From the NCBI GenBank assembly GCA_029339195.1, contig JAPTJF010000539.1, forward strand, positions 1 through 38,954: 38,954 nucleotides of DNA. The letters are read 5' to 3'. The position numbers were made by a program, and so were the translations under genes. This DNA comes from Micractinium sp. NFX-FRZ (Eukaryota; Chlorophyta; Trebouxiophyceae; Chlorellales; Chlorellaceae). Below, piece by piece: positions 30,076 to 38,954 of this stretch. Every line of letters begins with the position of its first letter. Within the stretch, counting starts at the first letter, position 1. The notes beneath the pieces were generated by a model that saw nothing but the letters and a program-made list of their open reading frames with translations, did not search any database and was not told the DNA's origin.

Positions 30076-32182
30076 TCAGCCCCGCACAATCACGCCATTC
30101 ACAATGCGAGCCACCCCGCCGCCGGCAGCGCCGCCACCCCCGCCGCCGCTCTCCACGTCCCCGCCGCCCATCCCCAGCCCCGGGGCCGCCCCCGGCAGCC
30201 GGATGTACGGCAGCACCAGCTGCTGGCTGCGTGCGGCTGCATAGCCCAGGCCCAGGGCGGACCAGAGGAGTAGGGAGACGGTCCACCAGGGGGTGAGCCA
30301 GCTGAAGGCCCCCAGGGCCACGGCATAGCCAGCGAGGATGCCCGCTAGGTGGCCCACAAAGCTGCAGGGGGTGGGGCAGGCAGGGGACGGGGGTGAGACA
30401 GCTGGGTGCGCCTGGACCCGTCGCGGCTCCTGGCAAGTGTGTGCCTACCAGGGTTCCGAGAAAGCTGCAGAAATGGACAAGGCAGGCAGGGGCAGGCATG
30501 CAGCTGGGCAGGCGAGCTCCAACACACGGGGCAGCCATGTGTGTGTGTCAGCGCGCACCTGGCCTTTGGGACGATCAAGCTTGTGATGAGGAGGGAGGAC
30601 CAGGGTGTGAGCCACATGGGCACGTTGGCCAGTCCAAACAGCGGCAGCATGGTGATGCCGCCAGGGCTCTGTGTGGCCAGCAGCGTCATCCACCCAAACA
30701 GCACGCAGCTGTACCCCACCGCTGTCTGCTCGCGGTACTGCTCCTTCTTGGCCACAGTGATGAGCAGGTGGTAGAGCAGCACGCAGAACTGCAGGGCGGG
30801 GTGGCCAGGGTGGCCAGCGGGGGAAGGGCAAGCATCACAGGATGGGATGGTGCGGAATGGTGGGTGCTCCTTGGCCAAACGGCGGTGAGCGGGTGCCGGA
30901 GCAGGAGCAGCACGTGGGACTGCAGGCGGGGGAGAAAGGCTGAAGCAGCTACTCTAAGTGCACGCAGTGCGGGTGCAATGGGTGGGGTGAGCGGGGGCAG
31001 GCCGGTCCGTGCGGCTTCTCCACGAACGCGCAGCCAGGCGGCGACACCAGCAGCAAATTGCAAAGGCGTCCCGGCAGGGTGCGCCCCTCACACCCTACAC
31101 GCGCACCGCGGGGGAGAGCAGGAAGAGCAGTGTGGTGTGCTGCAGGTAGTACAGGCTGCCCAGGGCGGGGGCCTTCTCCACCAGGCCAATGGACCAGAGG
31201 GCAGACAGGTTGAAGGCGAGGTGAAGCAGGTCTGCATGTGCAAGGAACAGGCGAACAGGGGACGGTGTGCAGAACAGGGCGAAGACTGATCATGGTTGTG
31301 GCGGTTGTCAAGGGGTGAAAGGCAAGCACAGTCTCAATTCAGTTCCGTCAGTGCAGGCGCCAACCCAAGCAAAGTAAGTCGCGCAGGTGCGTACCGATGT
31401 GTGACAGCTGGCAGGCAGCGCAGCGCCACAGCTCTCGATGCGTCACCACCTGGCAGGCATGGCAGGCGTGGGGGGCAGGTGGGAGGGCAGGGTGGGTGGA
31501 AGGCACATTGCGTGACAGCTGGTAGGTGGTGGCACTGCCTGAGTACCTTGCGCGCACAGCAAGGAGCGAGTGCAGCGTGTGGGCAGGCGCCACGGCATGA
31601 TGGCACAGGCAGGCAGGTGGAGCGGCGGAGCGTGGGAGCAGGCACTGGCACAGCTGGTGTGAAGGGCAAGTGCGGCGCATGCCCCTGCCGCAGGTGCTGG
31701 TAGCCTGGCTGGTCACAGCAGGTGTAGTGTAGGAAAAGTGCTTGCAGGAGTGAAAATTTACACGCACCCTGTCGTATGACAGCCCGACATCTGCGTAGCC
31801 CAGGTGCCTGTGGTGCAGCAGCACAAAGATGCCCACCAGGACCACCTGCAGCAGTCGTCATGGGCAGTAGACGAGTGGGGCAGCGGGCGTGAGGAGCAGT
31901 AACAGGCAGGCAGGCATGCGGCACGTGAGCGGTGGGCAGTGGGTGCATCCCGTGCCAGGGATGCTGAGCTCGGATAAGTGGAGCACAGAGCGCCTGGCAC
32001 ATGGTGCAACATACATCATAGATGACCACCCTCACCGCCAGAATGCTTGTGGCCGGCTGGTGCAAGGCCTGCAACACCGCAGCCGGGGGTGGGAAGGCTG
32101 GGCGGAAGGCGAACAGTGGCGGCGGCGGGAGCGGCAGCGGCCTGCTGCCTTTCCGCGGCGTGCCTCGGCTTAGCGGGCGCAT
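30076..32182 (-). CDS. Rhomboid-family intramembrane serine protease
   Basis: Minus-strand exons, 5' to 3': 32182-32015, 31845-31768, 31449-31395, 31231-31107, 30919-30881, 30788-30559, 30361-30076, giving 326 residues. Family features are the loop THRELWRCAACQLSHIDLLHLAFNLSALW (the basic/Trp and H-x-x-x-N region before the second helix), the nucleophile motif GYSCVLFGWM (Ser182), and FVGHLAGILAGY with the catalytic His236. Both catalytic residues are present, so activity is expected. Hydrophobic stretches fit a six-helix rhomboid core. The C-terminal tail is Gly-rich and soluble. No UBA domain is seen. The compartment is undetermined; the Pro/Arg-rich first exon could be a targeting sequence. 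The exon 30919-30881 is only 39 nt with a weak donor (GTTTGG), the least certain joint. The ATG at 32182 was chosen because an open upstream extension lacks similarity. Confidence 0.8.
31509..31540 (-). repeat. Intronic partial copy of rhomboid exon 3
   Basis: Read on the minus strand, ACCAGCTGTCACGCAATGTGC resembles GCCAGCTGTCACACATCGGTAC at the exon 3 donor (near 31429-31393). TYQLSRNV parallels CQLSHIG. It lies about 112 bp upstream of the source on the gene's strand. Confidence 0.5.
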
Positions 32183-33139
32183 CGGCGATGCAGGGTCATC
32201 GAAGGCGATCGCAGCGGCACCGCCTGCAGGCGCGGAAGGACAGGGGCGGCGCGGAGCCGGGCAGCCAGCGCACCTCGATGAGCACAGACTCCCCCATTGC
32301 TGCTGGATCCCAACACTGGACTGGCGCGTGTAGCTGATAAAAATGGCGCGGGATGGCACCCCCAGGTATTCTGACTGGACTGCCGCCCTGCTGGCGCCCC
32401 GTTCGGTTTGGGCAACCACACCCCCCAGCCTGCCCCTTGCAATGTGTGTGCTGCACTGTGCTGTGCATGTTCTTGCACCGTATAAGAGTCATTCGTTCTG
32501 ATGGAGGGACACATATCTAGACAAATTGACAGAAGGCGTGGGCATCGCGGCAAGGGGCTCGTTCCTTCGTTCGTTCAAAACCGCAGGCAGAGGAAACATT
32601 GCTGTGCAGGTCAGGGGGAAAACGCCTGATAGGAGGTTTTTGCTCTCGCAAGTGTGTGTTGGTGTGTGGGGTGTCTCAACAGATGGTCACAGCTGCTCGT
32701 GCACAGGTCTCGGTGGGTGCTTGTTGATGATCATGCAGCAGGCCACTGCCGCTCGTGCACAGGTCTCGGTGCGTGCTTGTTGTTGCTGGGTCATGCGTAA
32801 CGGGCCTCAGTGGATGATCACATCGATTGGGTAGCTGCACAGCACAGCACGGCATGGCACAGCAGGGATGCACGCGCGTTGTGTCATGCCACAGTCATTA
32901 CGCCGACGGAGCACGCATCTTGTTTGGTGATTGGCCCCCCCGCCCCTGCCCCAACGCTGCCCACGGCTAGGAGTTCCAGGCCCCAGCCACACCTGCCTCC
33001 CTTCCCTGGCTACCAACGCACAACTCCTGGCCTCTGACCATCCTGCTGCTCTCATGAACACGCCGCTAATCCCCAACAACACATGCATGCTGTGCTGTGC
33101 TGTCCTGTGCTGTGCTGCGCTGTGCTGCGCGTGCTGTGC
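32183..33139. other. Intergenic between the rhomboid 5' end and the ATP-PRT 3' end
   Basis: 957 bp with no supportable gene. It holds a tandem 55-bp repeat (32692-32795) and CTGTG/TGTGC simple repeats near 32833-32860 and 33083-33140. The rhomboid promoter should lie near 32200-32500, where GC is lower. Confidence 0.5.
32692..32795 (+). repeat. Tandem ~55-bp repeat in the intergenic region
   Basis: GCTCGTGCACAGGTCTCGGT is followed by G(G/C)GTGCTTGTTG and TCATG, occurring at about 32695 and again at 32751, with a few substitutions and small indels. Confidence 0.85.
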
Positions 33140-36100
33140 TCACGTGAAGATGCCGGTGGCCCCCAGCCGCTTGACGGCGGGGATGAGCTCGCGCGCCTGC
33201 CGCTCATCCAGCACCACCTCAACCGCAACATACTCGCTCTCCATCAGGCGGGACACCGTGGGGCTCTGCTCGGAGGGCAGCAGCGCAGTGACCTGCAGCC
33301 GATGCGGCAGGTGGGCGGGCGGGAAGCAAAGCAGTCAGCGATGAACAGAATATGCAATCGATCAGGCGGATCACGGTGGGCCTCTGGTTGGGCAGGGCAG
33401 ACGGGAGGGAAGGCGGAGCTGGTGAGTAGTGCAAGGTTGGGGTGCGCAGTGCGCGCAGCCCCTCCAGCTGCCCTGGCTAGCCCTCAACCCGCGCCCTCCT
33501 GCCCCTCGACTCCTGCTCCCATTTTCCTCCCCCCGCACCCCCAGCACCCACCTCCCCCAGCTTGTCCGCCGCCAGGTTCATCTTCAGCCCAATCTTCTCC
33601 TTGCCCGCAATCGCGCCCTGCAGCAGCAGCGGCGCACAGGACATCAGCAGGAGCTCGGCAAGCAGTTGTAGGCTTTGCAGCGGTGACTTCCGCCCACGCG
33701 ACAGAATGGCTCCCTGTTCCGGCAGCCAACTGCGGCCAGCTGTGCTTCCGCCACCTGTGCTCCCGCTGCCAGATGTGCTGGTGTTCCTCCCAACTGCGCT
33801 GCTGCTGCCAGCTGTGTTGCTGCCGCCAGCTGTGCTCCAGCTGCCAGCTGTGCTCTCGCTGCCAGCTGTGCTGCTGCTGCTGCTGCTGCTGCCGCCAGCT
33901 GTCCTGTTGCCGCCAGCTGTCCTGCTGCCGCCAGCTGTGCTGTTGCCACGATAGACACGATTTGCTGCCTGTACCGCTGCCTGCCTGCCTCACCAACCTC
34001 CCCCACCTTCCTGCCCGCCTCCACCCTCTTTGTAGGCATACTACCTGCAGCAGCACCAGCGTTTGTGTGCGCTTGGCCGCCTCCATGCCCCGGCCCTTCC
34101 CCCCCTGCACATCCACTCCCCCCACTCCCCAGGTTGTCCTTGTTGTTCCGGCCCACCTGCAGCAGCAGCGCCACGTCCTCGATCTTTGTGCGCTTGGCTG
34201 GGTCCTCCCAGGCCGCCTTGTTGGCAACCAGGCGCGTGGTGGAGGCCAGGATGGTGTCAACAACCTGCAGCGGGGCAGCGGGTTGGTAAATGTGGGGAAG
34301 GGCAGGGTGTGAGTGGCAGTACATGGGAGAGACCGGGCAGGCTGCCCTGGTTAAGGGCAGGGTAGTGGTCTCCTCGAGCTGCAGTGGGAAGGGAGGCACT
34401 CCGGCAACATCACCCATTGCTGCACTTTGCTCATATCCCACGGTGCCACACTCCGGCGATGTCACCCCAAACCCTCCCACTTTGGCCGCGCCAACAAGCA
34501 TACAGTGCCACGCACCCGCAGGTTGTTGGCCTTGAGGGACGACCCCGTCTCTGTGATGTCGACGATGCCGCCCACGCCCGGCAGGCTCGCCTTCACCTCG
34601 GTCGCCCCCCACGAGTACTCCACCTTGCGCACCGCGATGCCCCGCTCCGCAAAGTACCTGCAGTAGGTGGGCGGCAGGAGAGCTCGCGCACCCAAGGTTA
34701 GATTAACTGCATCGAATGTTGAGTTTAATCGAGTGCAAATGGTGATGGATTGGGTGGGTTGAATGCAGGGTGCCCAGCTCCCCAGGCTCCTCACAGCCAC
34801 TTGCTTGTGGCGTGTGACATGATTGATCGAGTGATGCAACACCTGCCTGAGGTACCGGGCCAGCCGCGAGGCCACCTTGTTGCCGTCCAAGTCACAAAGC
34901 CGCTGCCACCATCCCCAGCCTCCATCCCCTGCCCCACCCCCCTGCATGCCCTGGCACCCTGCGCCTCCCAGCCAGCTGCAGCACCAGGGTCAAACTCTGG
35001 CCCCCCATCTGGCAGGGGGGCATTGTAATACACAGAAGGGCCCACCCACCCGCCCACCTCTTGGTTGTGTTGACCAGCTCCGAGGCCACGATCGTGCCCG
35101 CCAGGTCAGCAGGCGTCTGCACGTGGCTGTGCTCCGGCACCGCCAGCACCCAGCACGCCGGGTTGCTGGTGGCCTTGCTGTACTTGAGCTCGCACACCTG
35201 TGCGGCACAAAGGGGCCAGCGGGGCATGCATCCAGCGCTGCTGTAAGTAAGGGCTGCCCACACACACGCACAAGCGGGAGCTTGTGGGAAGAAGCGACAG
35301 ATGTAGGGGAACCTTTTTTGCTGTAAGGGAAAGCTCTCACACCGGCAGGGCAGGGCAGCATGGGGGGTGCGCACCAAGCTGCCGTAGAGCGCCGTCGACG
35401 GGAAGGCAAGACAGTGTTGCTCGCTACAGGGTGCGAAGCACTCAAATCCGCCTCCCAGACCGCCGCTGTCAGCAGACGCCGATGCCGCCCTGAAGCCTTG
35501 AACGATCTCCTGCACATCCCACAGCCTCTCACTCCCACAAGCATAATGCACTCACCTCCACCACGTCTGACCCGTTCTCGATCAGCCAGTCGAGCCCACA
35601 GATGCCGGCATCAAGCACGCCATCCTCGACGTAGCGGCTGCAGGCATTGCATTGCGCACGCGGGGGGAGGCACGGCACGGTGGCGTGGTTGCTGATGGGG
35701 CGTGACGCAGCCGGCTGGTCGAGGGAGTTTTACAGTCACAGGGGGAGGCCGCACGCATGCGTGCCCACCCGCCCAGCTGGACTCGTGTGAGCGGCAAAGC
35801 GGCACAGCACTGGCCTCACCTTGTTTCTCATCTCTGTGCCTATTTGGGCTCCCTCCCTACGCCCCTTACACAGCTGTTCACATCCAGTCGAGGCACCATG
35901 TGTCCCGTGGTCGGAAGAGCACCATCCTGCGCTCCCTTTCTGCGCCCCTGTGCACGAAGCTGCCCACCGCCGGTCAACAAGTCCATCCCACCAGGCCCCC
36001 CCACCTGATCTCCTGCGAGCGGAACAGCACCATCTGCAGCTCCTCATCATCGACGCGCGGGAAGTAGCCGCGCTCGGAGATCTTCACCTTGAACCCTGCA

Positions 36101-36748
36101 GTGACGTGGCAGACGTGGGACACTCAGGCGGGGAGCAGAGGCAGAGCTTCTTCGCCTTGGATTTCTGAGGTGGGCAAGGCATTCGGTGAACCACATCAGC
36201 CCAGCCATGGCTGCCCCCTGCCCACCCGCTCAACCTGCCCGCCTCGCACCGAAGCCCGCCTTGGACTGCATCCGCTGCCTGCCGACCCCTCCCTTGCCTG
36301 GCTGACTCACCCGCGCGCTCAAAGAGGTCCTCGGTGCTCTTCTGAAGCGACCCTTTAGGAAAGCCGAACCGAACGAGGCGCTGCGGCACAGCCAAGCAGG
36401 CAGGGTGGAGGGGTCAACGTGTTGTGAACCCGGGGGCGCCATTGGACGGGGATTGTGCACTCAACCCGCCCCACGATCCCGCCTTCCTGTGTTCATGCCT
36501 GCCTGCGGCAACCTGACCACACCGGCTGGCTGGCTGGATAAGGAAGGGCTTTGCATCCTGGGTGCACACACCTGTGAGGAGCCGTTGCCGCCGATCGCTG
36601 GCGGAGCGGCGAGGGGGGCCTCCACTGTGGCGCCGGTCGCCTGGTTGGGGCGGCGCGGCCGCTGCGCTTGGCAAAGAGGTACACATGCCTGCCTGCGGAC
36701 ATGAAACAAAGCCACACGCTGCATAGTGACTGCCGAGAAAGTCGGCAT
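33140..36748 (-). CDS. HISG: ATP phosphoribosyltransferase, long form, with N-terminal targeting region
   Basis: Minus-strand exons, 5' to 3': 36748-36572, 36380-36311, 36095-36005, 35637-35556, 35197-35058, 34657-34516, 34264-34157, 33617-33552, 33292-33140, giving 342 residues. The enzyme joins ATP and PRPP to N1-(5-phosphoribosyl)-ATP, the first and feedback-regulated step of histidine biosynthesis. Family blocks appear in order: [58 protein letters not shown], the PRPP-loop region [18 protein letters not shown], and a C-terminal HisG_C-type domain ([41 protein letters not shown]). The C-terminal domain marks the long, histidine-inhibited form. The first exon (59 residues, Arg/Ala/Pro-rich and poor in acids) resembles a plastid transit peptide, as in plants; localisation is inference. 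The ATG at 36748 was chosen as the first Met; Met9 is an alternative. Confidence 0.92.
33360..33401 (-). repeat. Intronic copy of part of ATP-PRT exon 9
   Basis: Read on the minus strand this encodes [15 protein letters not shown], beside the exon's [17 protein letters not shown]. About 25 of the first 31 bases match 33242-33272. The offset is about 118 bp, upstream on the gene's strand. Confidence 0.75.
33716..33955 (+). repeat. Minisatellite with 15-18 bp units in ATP-PRT intron 7
   Basis: Repeats of CCGCCAGCTGT(G/C)CTG(C/T)TG occur with variable CTG triplets; the last three units have an 18-bp period. All frames stay largely open, creating spurious Cys/Gln/Leu-rich or Trp/Gln/His-rich readings. 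It sits within the 539-bp intron 33618-34156. Confidence 0.9.
34041..34090 (-). repeat. Intronic partial copy of the end of ATP-PRT exon 7
   Basis: On the minus strand it reads [16 protein letters not shown], parallel to [17 protein letters not shown] plus the donor. The plus strand shows CTGCAGCAGCA and TTGTGTGCGCTTGG, matching the exon end at 34157-34205 apart from a gap. The offset is about 112 bp. Confidence 0.65.
34842..34895 (-). repeat. Intronic copy of the end of ATP-PRT exon 5
   Basis: On the minus strand [17 protein letters not shown] aligns without gaps to the exon's [17 protein letters not shown], with a CAG|GTG following. GTGGCCTCG is identical. The copy lies about 210 bp downstream of the source. 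The 60-nt stretch bounded by AG and GT is stop-free in the homologous frame. Confidence 0.6.
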
Positions 36749-38486
36749 GAGTGTCGGCGAACGAGCGATGAGGGTCGGCAAGCGATCCAAGGTATCTCAC
36801 ACGGCGAAATCGCCTATTGGAAGCTTGCACAGCTTTGGGTCGAGCCTACCTGCGAGGGGCGCAAGCGACCTGCCGCCGCTCCGCCACGCTCCACCCGAGG
36901 CGGCTGCAGGCTGCCGTCTGTGCATACATTGCGCAAGTAAGCGAAGAAGATAACTGAAGAAGATCAAGCTGCAACGGCTGCAGGATCTGGAGGGCGTCAT
37001 GTTCTGTGCAAGACACAGCGTGCATAGCGCCTCGCCGACCATTCCGCCGACTCGCCCACTTGCCAGGTCGGTAGGATCTGAGACATCAGCAGACATCCAC
37101 AAATCCAACAAGGATGCCAAAGGCATGCTTTGTGCAGGCATTATCTGCACCATTTAAAGAGAGCAGCCGTGTCGGGTGATTATCTGGGGGGTGGGGAGAG
37201 AGCAGCCGTGGCAGCCGGTTGGCGTCGCAGAGGCAGCGCACAAACCCCGACCGATACCCACACCCAAAAGCAAGCCGTGGCGCCTGCGATGATTCAGCAC
37301 TGCCACAGGTCCGTGCAGGCAGCAGCCCCGCCTTCTTCGCTGAGGCACACTCCAGCTGAAGCCATCATTTGGGGCACGGCACGTGTGGCGTTTGAATCAA
37401 GGGCCAGCATGGACACCAACAGCTGTCCATGTGCCACTTTTCCGGTGCAAGCAGAAGTAATTTTTGAACAGAATTGACTTGCAGTAGGCAAAGCTTGTTG
37501 CGGTAAGTGGGCAGGAGGCGGATTCGTGGTAAGCGGCAGCGCTCGCGCAAGGCTCGGCTGCTGCCCCGGGCCAGGCTGACAGAAGGCCCAGGCCAGGCCA
37601 CCATCCACCTGACTTGCATCCATGGCTGCTTATAGCTTGGAGTCTGCTGTTGGATGCCAGTCCGACTTCTGGACAGTACCAGGTCCGGCCATACTAACCA
37701 GTCACCCTGTCAAAACACCATGTGCTGTTTGACGGACACAGCGCGATTTGGAGCTATGGTAGCCTCGTCCTGGTTTTCTGTATTCAAATCTATTCAATTT
37801 GACATCAAGTTACCCGTGTAGGTGCCCACAGTGGATGAGGCGCCTTTGGGTTGTCACAACACAATGCTGGGCGGCAGCTTGTGCAGACGGGCAAGCGGCG
37901 GCAGGCGTACCGGAGTGGCACCAGGCAGTCCAGGCCTGACCCCTTCTGCTTGTCTGTGCGAGCTCGCGCCCAGACATCGCACGGTAACAAGTTGCGGCAG
38001 ATGCTTCCAATCTTGGCGGGAGCCCGCACTCGAGCTGCCCACTCTCCTGCGGTGACGAGCTCTTGACTGGCAATGGTGACGAGCAAGGCGCAGGGCAAGG
38101 CGCTCTAGCGTTCTCCGAAACCCTAACATGCCTTCAACAGCCGAGAGAACGAGGTAACACGCGAAGAGGAGGCCATGCGTTGGCCACCGCAGCAGGTTTG
38201 GCGCCAAGAAAAAAATTGCGGCTGCAAACGCTCTGCCAAAAAGTGTCGATTATTACAGCACTGCCGCGCTTCTCACGCTCACTATATTGATTTAACTCCA
38301 AACAGCGGGCCACAGACAAGAGAAACGGGCTGGTGGCTATGCGCTGCTAGGTGTGGAGGCGGTCTGGGGGCCGCTCGCTGCCTGCCAAAGGCATGTCATG
38401 CACAATGCCCGTGTTTGGAACGCGCGCTGGGCTTTCCGGCCGGCTTGGCCGCCAATGCCCGAGCCCCCTCTCCCCTTCCCCTGTAG
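36749..38486. other. Intergenic region between divergent genes
   Basis: About 1.7 kb between the ATP-PRT start (minus) and the partial right-edge gene (plus), so it should hold two divergent promoters. No ORF with family similarity, repeat array or RNA gene was recognised. A small direct repeat, AGAGAGCAGCCGTG, occurs at about 37157 and 37197. GC is lower around 37370-37800 and 38210-38300. Confidence 0.5.
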
Positions 38487-38954
38487 GACACCAGCACGCT
38501 TTGCCTACCGGGCGCCAGGGAGCTTGGGAGCATGCAACATCGATCATGGGAAGGGGCGGACGTCCTGGCCGGCTTGGTGAGCGGCCTGCACATCGGTAGC
38601 GTCCCCCATGGCGCGCATAAGTTTGCCCACGGCGGACAGCACAACGAATGGCAGCAGCAGCAGCACAACCTGATGACACTAGCGCCGGGGCATGGGCACC
38701 CCAGCCTGCCCCCAGAGTTTGCACACCTCACGGTCGCGCCGGCGGCGCCTTACCGCGGCGGCGCCTCGCCGGCCGGGCCCACCCCGGCGCCCGCAGTGCC
38801 GCATAGCAGCAATGGCTACGTCCCCGCGCCGCCCCCACCGCCCCACAGCATGGGCTGGGGCGGGCAGGCCATCCCCGAGAACGGCACCTTCAAGGCGCCG
38901 TGGTTTGGCAAGAGCCGGGGGCGCGGCGGCCCCGCCGGCGGGCGCGGCCGCGGC
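38487..38954 (+). CDS. Partial gene: Pro/Gly-rich protein with RGG-like tail, unrecognised
   Basis: A frame open from an intron-like acceptor (CCCCTGTAG before 38487) to the window edge; ATG at 38532 is an alternative start. The product is low-complexity: QHNEWQQQQHN, Pro/Ala-rich stretches, VPAPPPPPHSMGWGG, then KAPWFGKSRGRGGPAGGRGR at the edge. The RGG/RG tail is typical of RNA-binding or nucleolar proteins, but no folded domain is visible and no function is assigned. Codon use and GC match the neighbouring genes' exons. The gene continues beyond the window. Confidence 0.55.

Noticed and set aside
30393..31289. 298-codon plus-strand ORF
   Set aside because: It is antisense to rhomboid exons carrying the catalytic motifs; composition is typical of high-GC shadow frames.
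31334..32419. 361-codon minus-strand continuous ORF over the rhomboid 5' exons
   Set aside because: It reads through introns with good splice sites. Only exon 1 (32182-32015) lies in this frame; exons 2 and 3 are conserved in another frame.
33083..34312. 409-codon plus-strand ORF, Cys/Gln/Leu-rich
   Set aside because: It is antisense to ATP-PRT exons 7-9 and its length comes from the minisatellite; the opposite strand carries conserved family sequence.

Overview
This is a nuclear genome window from a eukaryote, most likely a Chlorella-like trebouxiophyte green alga. That placement is inference from several traits: very high GC, coding sequence broken into many short exons by roughly 100-400 bp GT-AG introns (most acceptors read CTGCAG or CCGCAG), CAG- and GCA-repeat tracts inside proteins, TGTAA poly(A)-type signals, and a plant-type gene set with an N-terminal transit-like extension on histidine biosynthesis. 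No tRNA, rRNA, CRISPR array, transposase or virus gene was recognised. All splice models were built by hand from GT/GC-AG sites plus continuous reading frame.

Layout from left to right. (1) 1-2766 (+): the 3' part of a cysteine-rich gene made of ephrin-receptor/GCC2_GCC3-like modules. (2) 3884-5079 (+): a two-exon glutathione S-transferase-like gene. (3) 5800-24348 (+): a very fragmented full-length ABCG/PDR transporter, 52 exons encoding 1580 residues in the order NBD1-TMD1-NBD2-TMD2. (4) 25092-29637 (+): an Ecdysoneless/SGT1 homologue with eight exons and 880 residues. (5) 30076-32182 (-): a seven-exon rhomboid intramembrane protease, tail to tail with gene 4. (6) 33140-36748 (-): a nine-exon ATP phosphoribosyltransferase (first enzyme of histidine synthesis) with a transit-like N-terminus. 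(7) from about 38487 to the right edge (+): the start or an internal exon of an unrecognised Pro/Gly/RGG-rich protein. The genes have unrelated functions (membrane transport, detoxification, splicing/cell-cycle co-factor, proteolysis, amino-acid synthesis), as usual for a eukaryotic chromosome; no operon logic applies.

The most unusual feature recurs across genes 3-6. Many introns contain a short, diverged, often frame-preserving copy of part of the adjacent exon, commonly reaching across or up to the splice site, typically 40-150 bp from its source. I count about fourteen cases (for example 8303-8347, 15253-15289, 17836-17872, 18681-18710, 19551-19579, 26393-26418 and 33360-33401). They look like fossils of small tandem duplications straddling exon-intron junctions, which is what the tandem-duplication (AGGT) model of intron gain or intron growth predicts. 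Some copies keep usable splice signals and could act as alternative or decoy exons. Other notable features are two GC-AG introns, an in-frame stop-free intron in the Ecdysoneless gene, several tandem repeats, and a duplicated 3'-end segment carrying TGTAA twice.
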